From Lachnospiraceae bacterium (GTDB lineage: Bacteria; Bacillota; Clostridia; Lachnospirales; Lachnospiraceae), in the NCBI GenBank assembly GCA_024697505.1, contig JAILFQ010000134.1, positions 1 through 9,950 of the forward strand: a stretch of 9,950 nt of DNA, read 5' to 3'. The notes beneath the pieces were generated by a model. The model searched no databases. It was not told the origin of the DNA and was given only the letters and a program-made list of their open reading frames with translations. The position numbers were made by a program, and so were the translations under genes. Positions 1-5,979 of the stretch are shown here, piece by piece (position 1 is the first letter of the stretch; each line of letters begins with the position of its first letter).

Positions 1-33
1 TAAAGCATATTTATGTTGTAATCTTTCTACCAT
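1..33 (-). CDS. Partner ABC half-transporter, N-terminal 11 codons only
   Basis: The minus strand opens a reading frame at an ATG on 33-31 that reads MVERLQHKYAL and runs off the left edge without a stop. The start lies one base after the TAA of the preceding ABC gene, and purine-rich GGAAGGTGGTGG inside the end of that gene can serve as ribosome binding site. This tight coupling suggests translational coupling. Half-transporters of the IrtA/IrtB and YbtP/YbtQ kind usually come as adjacent gene pairs, and a short basic N-terminus with a KYAL-like stretch resembles first-gene members as I remember them. The identification as the partner subunit is inferred from context; only 11 residues are visible. 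Confidence 0.6.
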   Translation of the reverse strand, partial: MVERLQHKYAL

Positions 34-34
34 C

Positions 35-1792
35 TTATGCCACCACCTTCCACTTAACGGATTTTTCGTATTCAGCGTACATAGTGCTGTACTTTCCGCC
101 CTTTTCCATAAGTTCCTTATGGTTTCCGGATTCGGTTACCTTTCCGTTTTCAAGAACAAATATGTTATCTGCATTCGAAACAGTACTCAGTCTGTGAGCT
201 ATCATTACCAGAGTCTTGTCTTTTGCAAGCTCTTCAAAGGCCTTTTGAACGCTTGCCTCATTATCCGGGTCCGCAAAAGCGGTTGCCTCGTCAAGAATTA
301 TTATAGGTGCATTCTTTAAAAAGGCTCTTGCTATGGCTATTCTCTGGCATTCTCCGCCGGAAAGATAGGTGCCTTTGGAACCTATTACCGTATTAATACC
401 CTCCGGAAGTTTTTCCAGAATATCTGTGCACTGAGCCATCTTTAAGGCGTAAAGCACTTCTTCGTCGCTTGCCTCCGGCTTTGAAAGACGCACATTGTCC
501 GCAATGGTCCTTTTAAGCAAATGAGAATCCTGAAAAACAAATGATACATTCTTCATAAGTTCTTCCTGCTTTATCTCTCTTATGTCCAAACCGCCTATTT
601 TTATGCTTCCCCCGGTAACATCAAAAAATCTTGCAATAAGCTGTGCCGTTGTGGTTTTTCCGCCGCCTGAAGGCCCCACAAAAGCCACATGGGAATGCGC
701 AGGTATTTTAAGGGAAACACCGGAAAGGGCATCCTTTTTGGCGTTAGGATAACGGTAGGATACATTTTCCAGTTCTATTGTTGTATCTTTTGGCATTAAC
801 TTACTGCCGTTATCATTTAAAGGCTCAATGGCAAGTATTTTATCCACTCTTTCGATCGCATCCACAAGGGTCATTTCCTGCTCGCCGGAATAGGCAAGCT
901 TTGTCATGGCAACAGTAAGAAGTGGTGTAATAATAATGTAATACATCATATTCAAAACAAGTTCCGGAGAAACTCCGTTTCTTGAAAAGAAATATGCCCC
1001 CGCAACAAGAGCAACAAATACAGAGTTAATGGCTGTCATAAAACGAACCATTGGTTTTGTCATACTCTTTGTATAATTAATGGCCCATGAAGTAAAATCG
1101 TCAATGGCCGCGCCAAAGCGCTTAAAGCTGAATACTGTCTGTCCAAAGGTCTTTACAACGGGAATTCCTCTTATATATTCAACACCCTCGGAAGAAATAG
1201 TCTCCATGGCATTCTGGTAATACTTCATGCTCTCCTGCATTTTAGGTCCCATCATTCCCGCTATAAAAAGGAAGCCTATTATAATAGGAATAATGCAGAT
1301 AAGCCCGATCCTCCAGTCAAAGGCAAGCATAAGCACCGCAAGGCCCAAAGGAGTTGCCGCCGCCACCGCCTTGTCCGGTAAAACATGGGCAACATAGGTT
1401 TCCGTTGCTCCGGTGGAATCGTTAACCACGCGGCGTATCTTACCGCTTCCCTCTTCGTCAAACACTCCAAGAGGCAGGGTCAAAATATGTTTCATAAGTT
1501 TATTTCTCATGTTTGCCTGTATATGAAAAGCGGAAACATGAGTGCACATAAGTGCCAAAACATACATAAGCATGGAAAGGATCATTACCCCCACCGCAGT
1601 ACGGCCCATAGCCGGGATCTTTTCAAGATTTTCTCCGGAAATGGCAAGGTCCATTATCTTCCATATTTCGTAGTAGGTTACCATGGCAACAAGCGCGCTG
1701 CCGCCTGCAAGCAACCTTCCCAAAGTTACAATTTTGCCAAAGCCGCCAAGGTATTCCTTCAGCATTTTTAAGGCGTTCTTCTTAACTTTCAT
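35..1792 (-). CDS. ABC exporter half-transporter, fused membrane and ATPase domains (IrtB/YbtQ-like)
   Basis: A 585-residue type IV (exporter-fold) ABC protein of the inner membrane that would pump a substrate using ATP. Residues 20-305 form the membrane domain with about six helices (roughly 20-45, 65-87, 141-160, 161-180, 252-270, 278-300). The nucleotide-binding domain follows: Walker A GPSGGGKT at 373-380, Q-loop Q421, signature LSGGE at 477-481, Walker B IIILDE at 497-502 and switch His533. The D-loop region reads ATAFADPDNE instead of the common SALD, as in siderophore-type IrtB/YbtQ transporters; substrate is not otherwise readable. The start at 1792 is chosen because AGGGGGAAAG lies just upstream; the frame stays open further but runs into tetR. 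It lies 13 bp after tetR and is followed one base later by a probable second half-transporter, so it likely works as a heterodimer. Drug, peptide or siderophore transport are all possible. Confidence 0.9.
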   Translation of the reverse strand: MKVKKNALKMLKEYLGGFGKIVTLGRLLAGGSALVAMVTYYEIWKIMDLAISGENLEKIPAMGRTAVGVMILSMLMYVLALMCTHVSAFHIQANMRNKLMKHILTLPLGVFDEEGSGKIRRVVNDSTGATETYVAHVLPDKAVAAATPLGLAVLMLAFDWRIGLICIIPIIIGFLFIAGMMGPKMQESMKYYQNAMETISSEGVEYIRGIPVVKTFGQTVFSFKRFGAAIDDFTSWAINYTKSMTKPMVRFMTAINSVFVALVAGAYFFSRNGVSPELVLNMMYYIIITPLLTVAMTKLAYSGEQEMTLVDAIERVDKILAIEPLNDNGSKLMPKDTTIELENVSYRYPNAKKDALSGVSLKIPAHSHVAFVGPSGGGKTTTAQLIARFFDVTGGSIKIGGLDIREIKQEELMKNVSFVFQDSHLLKRTIADNVRLSKPEASDEEVLYALKMAQCTDILEKLPEGINTVIGSKGTYLSGGECQRIAIARAFLKNAPIIILDEATAFADPDNEASVQKAFEELAKDKTLVMIAHRLSTVSNADNIFVLENGKVTESGNHKELMEKGGKYSTMYAEYEKSVKWKVVA

Positions 1793-1805
1793 TTTATCTT
1801 TCCCC

Positions 1806-2417
1806 CTAAACTCCAAGAAGCTCGTGCCAACCCGGCATAAAAAAGGCGGCCACAGTTTCAAGGTAATGTTCAATCTTATCATTTTCAAAATCATGAATGA
1901 TCGGTTCGAACAGAGCTGTCATATATGCGCTTACCAGTATGTGGAGTTCCTCTCTGCTTACGTTTTTTACCTTATACCCGTACGAAGCAATGTCTTTAAG
2001 GCCCTGCCACATTTTCTTTTCATGTTCTTCCACAAGGTAGTGCATAAAATGCTCATATCTCGTACCTGAGCTTTTTTCTATAAGAAGCTTAAATTCCGTC
2101 TTGTATGGAATTCCTACGTTCCTTATAAGATCTATTTCCGACTGGCTTTTTATTCCCTTGTAATCACCTCTTTCCATGCCCTCGTAAGAGACTTTAATGT
2201 GGTTGTCCACCCACCCTGTAAGCGCGGTGATCGCCGGCTCCACAAGCATGCAAAAAAGTTCTTCTTTGTCTTTACAATGTCTGTAAAGAGCCGCAGAAGT
2301 AACCCCGGCATCCGAAGCTATGTCTCTTATGGATGTTTTTTCAAACCCATTCTTTAAAAAGGCTTCTTTTGCCGCCTTCATAATGCGTGTATAGGTACCG
2401 CTTTTATCTCTTGGCAT
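1806..2417 (-). CDS. TetR-family transcriptional repressor
   Basis: A 203-residue one-component regulator. The N-terminus has the TetR DNA-binding domain: a first helix with ..RIMKAAKEAFLKNGFEKTSI.., then the helix-turn-helix at about 28-48, IRDIASDAGVTSAALYRHCKDK. The C-terminal 150 residues are the variable ligand-binding and dimerisation half, without a recognisable ligand signature. The start at 2417 is preferred over an upstream in-frame ATG at 2438 because GGGGAGAAAA sits just before it. It is the first gene of the leftward operon with the ABC half-transporters, a common arrangement in which the regulator controls its own exporter. Two copies of GTTAG-N6-CTAAC in the divergent promoters upstream are the natural candidate operators. 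Its transcript carries a 200-nt leader with a small ORF and intrinsic terminator, which is unusual for a repressor gene. Confidence 0.92.
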   Translation of the reverse strand: MPRDKSGTYTRIMKAAKEAFLKNGFEKTSIRDIASDAGVTSAALYRHCKDKEELFCMLVEPAITALTGWVDNHIKVSYEGMERGDYKGIKSQSEIDLIRNVGIPYKTEFKLLIEKSSGTRYEHFMHYLVEEHEKKMWQGLKDIASYGYKVKNVSREELHILVSAYMTALFEPIIHDFENDKIEHYLETVAAFFMPGWHELLGV

Positions 2418-2489
2418 AATTTTTCTCCCCAAGCACACCTGCTTGTATAACTTGTAATGATATATAATCTGTCAGTTATCAAAATTCAC

Positions 2490-2507
2490 TTTTGTTAACT
2501 AACAAAA
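2490..2507. repeat. Perfect 8-bp inverted repeat in the tetR leader
   Basis: TTTTGTTA-AC-TAACAAAA has perfect 8-bp arms around a 2-bp centre. It lies just beyond the terminator stem in the direction of tetR transcription and shares its T-tract. It can be read as an additional palindromic protein site (its core GTTA..TAAC resembles the arms of the two operators but with a shorter centre), or as sequence whose GTTAGTT part is used by the antiterminator pairing. A two-base loop makes it a poor RNA hairpin. Function uncertain. Confidence 0.45.
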
Positions 2508-2530
2508 ATAAAAGAGGCCATAAGGCCTCC
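2504..2530 (-). terminator. Intrinsic terminator inside the tetR leader (attenuator)
   Basis: On the minus strand, GAGGCC-TTAT-GGCCTC makes a perfect 6-bp G/C-rich stem with a four-base loop, followed at once by TTTTATTTTT. This is a Rho-independent terminator reading toward tetR, about 90 nt before the tetR start and about 90 nt after the predicted transcription start. There is no gene between promoter and terminator except a 13-codon leader ORF that stops two bases before the stem. A terminator placed between a promoter and its gene implies regulated read-through. On the plus strand the hairpin lacks a proper T-run, so it is oriented for the leftward transcript. Confidence 0.82.
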
Positions 2531-2531
2531 G

Positions 2532-2573
2532 TTATTTTGCAATATATGTTGTTAAGTCTTTTAAATCCCACAT
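2532..2573 (-). CDS. Leader peptide MWDLKDLTTYIAK of the tetR attenuator
   Basis: A 13-codon ORF within the tetR leader encodes MWDLKDLTTYIAK and ends with TAA two bases before the terminator stem. A ribosome at its last codons or stop would cover the 5' arm of the hairpin and prevent it forming. This is the geometry of leader peptides that control resistance genes by ribosome-mediated attenuation (for example bmrB upstream of bmrCD, or ermK). The Shine-Dalgarno is weak: GTGGG five bases before the ATG, with a better AAGGGG further upstream that would be sequestered in the antiterminator. The peptide itself is probably only a sensor. Its reality is inferred from placement; the ORF is too short for coding statistics. 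Confidence 0.6.
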   Translation of the reverse strand: MWDLKDLTTYIAK

Positions 2574-2626
2574 TTTAACCCACTTGGTTCCCCTTGTTTT
2601 TTAGTTAGTTATCACTGATCGCTATT

Positions 2627-2655
2627 ATGTTAGCAGAGACTAACTCGTCTGTCAA
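2627..2655 (-). promoter_or_regulatory. Promoter of the tetR-ABC exporter operon
   Basis: On the minus strand a perfect -35 TTGACA (2655-2650) is followed after 17 bp by TAACAT (2632-2627) as -10. Transcription would begin near 2620, leaving a leader of about 200 nt before tetR. The -10 and spacer overlap the inverted repeat at 2629-2644, which suggests autorepression by TetR. Confidence 0.72.
2629..2644. promoter_or_regulatory. Candidate TetR operator 1 (tetR promoter)
   Basis: GTTAG-CAGAGA-CTAAC is a perfect inverted repeat with 5-bp arms and a 6-bp centre. It covers part of the -10 box and the spacer of the leftward promoter, so bound protein would exclude RNA polymerase. The same arms with the same spacing recur at 2700-2715 with a different centre, the mark of a protein site and not a chance palindrome. 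The adjacent TetR protein is the inferred binder. Confidence 0.7.
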
Positions 2656-2670
2656 CATCATTTTTTTTGA

Positions 2671-2699
2671 TTGACCTTTTAAAAAATCGAGCCTATAAT
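2671..2699 (+). promoter_or_regulatory. Promoter of the LolD/FtsX-type ABC operon
   Basis: TTGACC (2671-2676), a 17-bp spacer and a perfect TATAAT (2694-2699) form a strong sigma-A-like promoter. The start point would be near 2706, inside the second candidate operator, giving a leader of about 58 nt before the ATPase gene. The ribosome binding site GGAGG lies at 2751-2755. Confidence 0.8.
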
Positions 2700-2715
2700 G
2701 TTAGGCACATCTAAC
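2700..2715. promoter_or_regulatory. Candidate TetR operator 2 (ABC-FtsX promoter)
   Basis: GTTAG-GCACAT-CTAAC repeats the arms and spacing of the site at 2629-2644 and extends one more pair to T...A (2699-2716). It starts directly after the TATAAT box and covers the predicted start point, a classic repressor position. The two sites lie 71 bp apart, measured start to start, one in each divergent promoter. This links the FtsX-type ABC operon to the same regulator. Confidence 0.72.
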
Positions 2716-2763
2716 AGAAGTTTCATATAAATTACCAATATATTCAAATCGGAGGAAAAAATT

Positions 2764-3489
2764 ATGAACGAAAGATATTCCGGGCAAGGACCTTTCCTTG
2801 AAATTTCCGGGCTAAAAAAGAGCTTTGGAAGCGGAGAAGCAAAGCAGGATGTTTTACGGGGCATGGATTTTACGGTAAATAAAGGTGAGTTTTGTGTGCT
2901 TCTTGGGCCTTCCGGTTCCGGCAAGTCTACACTTTTAAACATAATCGGAGGAATAGACACTCCGGATGCAGGCTATGTAAGCATACGGGGCGACAAGCTT
3001 GCGGGCATGAACGAAAAGGCACTCACCCTCTACAGAAGAAAGCATCTTGGCTATGTCTTCCAGATGTACAACCTTATTCCGAATCTTAATGTAAAAGAAA
3101 ATATAGAGGTAGGTGCCTACCTTTCGGACAACCCTTTGGACGTAAACGATCTTTTGCATACTTTGGGGCTTGAAGACCACAAATACAAATACCCTAACCA
3201 GCTTTCCGGAGGCCAGCAGCAGCGAGTTTCCATAGGCCGCGCGGTTGTTAAAAACCCGGACATTTTAATGTGCGACGAGCCTACCGGTGCTTTGGATTAC
3301 AAAACCTCCAAAGAAATCCTGGGTCTTATTGAAGACTGCAACAAAAAATACGGAAATACCGTAATAATGGTTACTCATAACGAGGCAATACGCCATATGG
3401 CAGACCATGTAATACGCTTAAGAGACGGCATTGTGCGCCATAATGATATTAACACAGAAAAAGTTTCGGCCTCTGAGCTTGAATGGTAG
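2764..3489 (+). CDS. ABC transporter ATPase, LolD/MacB/SalX family
   Basis: A 241-residue cytoplasmic ATPase that energises the membrane protein encoded next to it. All motifs are present: Walker [10 protein letters not shown] at 48-56, Q-loop Q100 in [10 protein letters not shown], signature LSGGQ at 147-151, Walker B ILMCDE at 167-172, D-loop GALD, and switch His205 in VTHNE. The motif string [11 protein letters not shown] and length are typical of the family that pairs with FtsX-type permeases (lipoprotein release, macrolide export, bacitracin-type peptide defence). Start at 2764 follows GGAGGAAAAAATT. The stop is 10 bp before the permease start, so both are co-transcribed and probably co-translated in fixed ratio. 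A 20-residue tail after the last strand has no recognised role. Confidence 0.94.
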   Translation: MNERYSGQGPFLEISGLKKSFGSGEAKQDVLRGMDFTVNKGEFCVLLGPSGSGKSTLLNIIGGIDTPDAGYVSIRGDKLAGMNEKALTLYRRKHLGYVFQMYNLIPNLNVKENIEVGAYLSDNPLDVNDLLHTLGLEDHKYKYPNQLSGGQQQRVSIGRAVVKNPDILMCDEPTGALDYKTSKEILGLIEDCNKKYGNTVIMVTHNEAIRHMADHVIRLRDGIVRHNDINTEKVSASELEW

Positions 3490-3499
3490 GAGGCTTATT

Positions 3500-5902
3500 A
3501 TGAAAAATCCTCTTATTAAAAGAATACCAAGAGAGCTTACAAGAGACTGGCACAAATATCTGGTTATAATAGTCTTTATGCTTCTTATGATAGGTGTTGT
3601 ATCTTCAATGTATGTTGCCCATGACTCCATGATGGCCGCAATAGAAGACACGAGGAGCACCGGAAATCTTGAAGACGGCCGTTTTGAAGTAAATAAAGAA
3701 CTGACAGATGATATTATTGAAAAGATCGAAAGCGGTGAAGTGTCCAAAGACTGGATTGCTTACACCGAGGCTCTTACCGGGGAAGATTTTGAAGAGATTG
3801 AAAGCATTCCGGTAGAAATTATCTCCCACTTCTTTAAAAACGAGGAAGAAGATAGGGACGGCGACGGAATAAAGGATGCAACCGTCCGGGTATATAAAAG
3901 CGATTCTACCGTAGACCTTGCAACCTTTAATGAAGGAAGGGCTCCGGAAAATGAAAATGAAATTGCCATAGACAGAATGCATGCGGACAATGTGGGGCTT
4001 AAAACAGGCGACACCATAATGCTCTCCGGCAGACAGTTTAAGATCGTCGGTCTTCTTTCTTATGTAAATTACACAACTCTCCACGAGTCCACCACAGACC
4101 TTATGTTTGATGCCTTTGGTTTTGATGTTGCAATGGTTACTCCTGAAGCATTTGAAAAGCTTGAGGCGCCTCTTCATTACAACTATGTTTTTATGTACAA
4201 CGAAAAGCCTGACGGAAACGTGGAAAAAGCAGACTTTGCGGAAAGATTTTTGAAGGTGCTTATAAGTAGAGTTGCTATAGCAGGTCTTTCCCTGGAAGAC
4301 TTTGTTCCGGAATATCTTAACCAGAGCTCCAATTTTGCACCAAGCGATATTGAAGGAGATACTGCAGGTGCGGAAGTGCTTATTTACATTCTTATTGCGG
4401 TTATTGCCTTTATTTTTGCAATTACAATAAGCACAACAATAGACAAAGAAGCTTCTGTAATAGGCACTCTCCGTGCTTCCGGTTACACCAAAGGGGAGCT
4501 TGTACGCCACTATATGGCAATGCCTGTGGTTGTTACAATAATTGGTGCTCTTCTTGGAAACCTTGGAGGCTACACAGTGTTTAAGGAAATTGTTGTTTAT
4601 CTTTACTACAACAGCTACAGCCTTCCAAAATACACAACCGTTTGGAGCGGAGAAGCCTTTATAAAAACAACTCTTATTCCGCTTATACTTATGCTGGTAA
4701 TAAACCTCTTTGTAATAATCAACAAGTTAAAGTTCAGTCCTCTCCGCTTCCTGCGCCACGACCTTAAGCGTACAAAGCGGGCAAAAGCGGTAAGACTCCC
4801 TTCCTGGAGTTTTCTTGCAAGATTCCGCTTAAGAGTTTTGTTCCAGAATATACCTAACTACCTGGTTCTTATATTCGGTATTGTTTTTATAGAAATAATG
4901 CTCTGCTTTGCCTTTGGTTTTCCGGATTCTTTAAATCATTACGCAGAAGAGGCCCCCGGCATGCTCTTTTCAAAATACCAGTACTCTCTCACCGGAATGA
5001 TGGATGAAAAGGGAAAAGAACTTACAACCGCTACCGAAGGTGCGGAAAAGTTTATTGCAACAAGCCTGGAACAAAGCCGTCTATCCGACGGGGAAGCCAT
5101 GAGGGGTGCATCATCCTCCACCGAAGGAATTACAGTCTACGGTTACATTAAAGATTCTTCCTATATAACCATTAGGGAAGCTTTAGAAGAAGGCAATGTA
5201 TATGTTTCCGCTTCTTATGCAGACAAATACAGTTTAAAAGAAGGGGATAAAATAAGTCTTTCCGAGAAATACGGCTCCTCTTCCTACACTTTTACCGTTG
5301 CAGGAGTATTTAACTACTCCGGAAGTCTTGCGGTATTTATGCCTATAGAAAACTTTAACAGGATCTTCGGAAATAAAGAGGGAGATTTTTCCGGCTATTT
5401 TTCCGATCTTGAGATTAAAGATATAAGTTCCAAATATATTGCAAATGTTTTAACCGAAGAAGACGTAACCAAGATAACAAACCAGCTAATGCACTCCATG
5501 GGCGGCTTTATGAACATCTTCCGCTACGCGCTCCTTGTAATGAGTATTGCTCTTATATATTTATTAAGCAAAATAATAATAGAGAAAAACGAAAGCCCTA
5601 TTTCCATGGCAAAAATACTGGGCTTTAAAAATTCCGAAATATCCTCCCTTTATATGCTGCCTACGGCAATAATGGTATTTGTCTTCGCAATATTAAGCTT
5701 TGCTGTGGGAAAAGCGATTATTTCGTGGGTATTCCGCATTTTTATGATGCAAATGGACGGATGGTTTACCTTCTACATGTCCGTAAAAGGAATGATACTT
5801 ACCGTACTCTTTATAATTATAGGGTATGCTGTGGTTTCCGTTACGGATTTTATAAGAATAAAAAAGATACCTCTTGATGAGGCTTTAAAGAACATTGAAT
5901 AA
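3500..5902 (+). CDS. FtsX-type ABC transporter permease with two large extracellular domains
   Basis: An 800-residue membrane protein that would work with the upstream ATPase as a mechanotransmission-type ABC transporter. I read about eight membrane helices: 20-40, 291-313, 338-360, 387-408, 451-473, 671-693, 715-740 and 764-784. This is two FtsX-like units, each beginning with a helix followed by an extracellular domain (41-290 and 474-670), then a helix bundle. The conserved cytoplasmic turn after helix 2 reads KEASVIGTLRASGYTKGEL, and KNESPISMAKILGFKNSEI repeats the theme in the second half. The first extracellular domain holds an acidic DRDGDGIKD loop. The start at 3500 is set by TAGGAGG nine bases before it. 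Such systems export or detach lipoproteins, peptides or antibiotics, or sense peptide antibiotics; no two-component genes are nearby, so the substrate is unknown. Confidence 0.92.
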   Translation: MKNPLIKRIPRELTRDWHKYLVIIVFMLLMIGVVSSMYVAHDSMMAAIEDTRSTGNLEDGRFEVNKELTDDIIEKIESGEVSKDWIAYTEALTGEDFEEIESIPVEIISHFFKNEEEDRDGDGIKDATVRVYKSDSTVDLATFNEGRAPENENEIAIDRMHADNVGLKTGDTIMLSGRQFKIVGLLSYVNYTTLHESTTDLMFDAFGFDVAMVTPEAFEKLEAPLHYNYVFMYNEKPDGNVEKADFAERFLKVLISRVAIAGLSLEDFVPEYLNQSSNFAPSDIEGDTAGAEVLIYILIAVIAFIFAITISTTIDKEASVIGTLRASGYTKGELVRHYMAMPVVVTIIGALLGNLGGYTVFKEIVVYLYYNSYSLPKYTTVWSGEAFIKTTLIPLILMLVINLFVIINKLKFSPLRFLRHDLKRTKRAKAVRLPSWSFLARFRLRVLFQNIPNYLVLIFGIVFIEIMLCFAFGFPDSLNHYAEEAPGMLFSKYQYSLTGMMDEKGKELTTATEGAEKFIATSLEQSRLSDGEAMRGASSSTEGITVYGYIKDSSYITIREALEEGNVYVSASYADKYSLKEGDKISLSEKYGSSSYTFTVAGVFNYSGSLAVFMPIENFNRIFGNKEGDFSGYFSDLEIKDISSKYIANVLTEEDVTKITNQLMHSMGGFMNIFRYALLVMSIALIYLLSKIIIEKNESPISMAKILGFKNSEISSLYMLPTAIMVFVFAILSFAVGKAIISWVFRIFMMQMDGWFTFYMSVKGMILTVLFIIIGYAVVSVTDFIRIKKIPLDEALKNIE

Positions 5903-5916
5903 CAAAGTTAACACAC

Positions 5917-5949
5917 AAAAGGGCGGCAGGTAAACCTGCCGCCCTTTTT
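5917..5949. terminator. Bidirectional intrinsic terminator between convergent genes
   Basis: A perfect 10-bp G/C-rich stem, GGGCGGCAGG-TAAA-CCTGCCGCCC, is flanked by AAAA on the left and TTTTT on the right. It therefore ends transcription of the ABC-FtsX operon rightward and of the chemoreceptor gene leftward. It lies 15 bp after the permease stop and about 30 bp beyond the chemoreceptor stop. Confidence 0.95.
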
Positions 5950-5979
5950 ATGCTTAAAGTTTTAACATCATTTGTTATA

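Larger units (their letters stand above)
2497..2610 (-). promoter_or_regulatory. Antiterminator arms of the tetR leader
   Basis: The leader RNA segment from 2610 to 2590 (begins AACTAACTAAAAAACAA, ends GGGG) can pair with the segment from 2517 to 2497 (begins CCTCTTTTATTTTTG, ends TTAGTT). Aligned without gaps over 21 positions, I count 18 pairs, including one G-U, in runs of 7, 4, 1 and 6 separated by three mismatches. The second segment contains the 3' end of the terminator stem and its whole U-tract, so this pairing and the terminator exclude each other. The leader ORF lies in the loop between the arms. Together these make a two-state switch: antiterminator gives read-through into tetR and the ABC genes, terminator gives a short RNA. 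Seen directly in sequence; in vivo folding is inferred. Confidence 0.65.

Noticed and set aside
1793..1894. Longer N-terminus for the ABC half-transporter starting at 1894
   Set aside because: The extension lies inside the tetR coding sequence and the ATG at 1792 has an excellent AGGGGGAAAG site.
2514..2535. The attenuator hairpin as a rightward (plus strand) terminator
   Set aside because: On the plus strand the stem is followed by CGTTATTTTG, not a continuous T-run, and no gene ends before it in that direction.
2471..2614. Near-direct repeat GTCAGTTATCA (2471-2481) and GTTAGTTATCA (2604-2614)
   Set aside because: Ten of eleven positions match, but in such A/T-rich DNA this is weak, and the second copy is partly explained by the antiterminator arm.
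3605..4510. Long 301-residue minus-strand frame opposite the permease gene
   Set aside because: It lies entirely antisense to a well-supported gene, has no family motif and a Cys/Lys/Asn-rich composition typical of a shadow frame.
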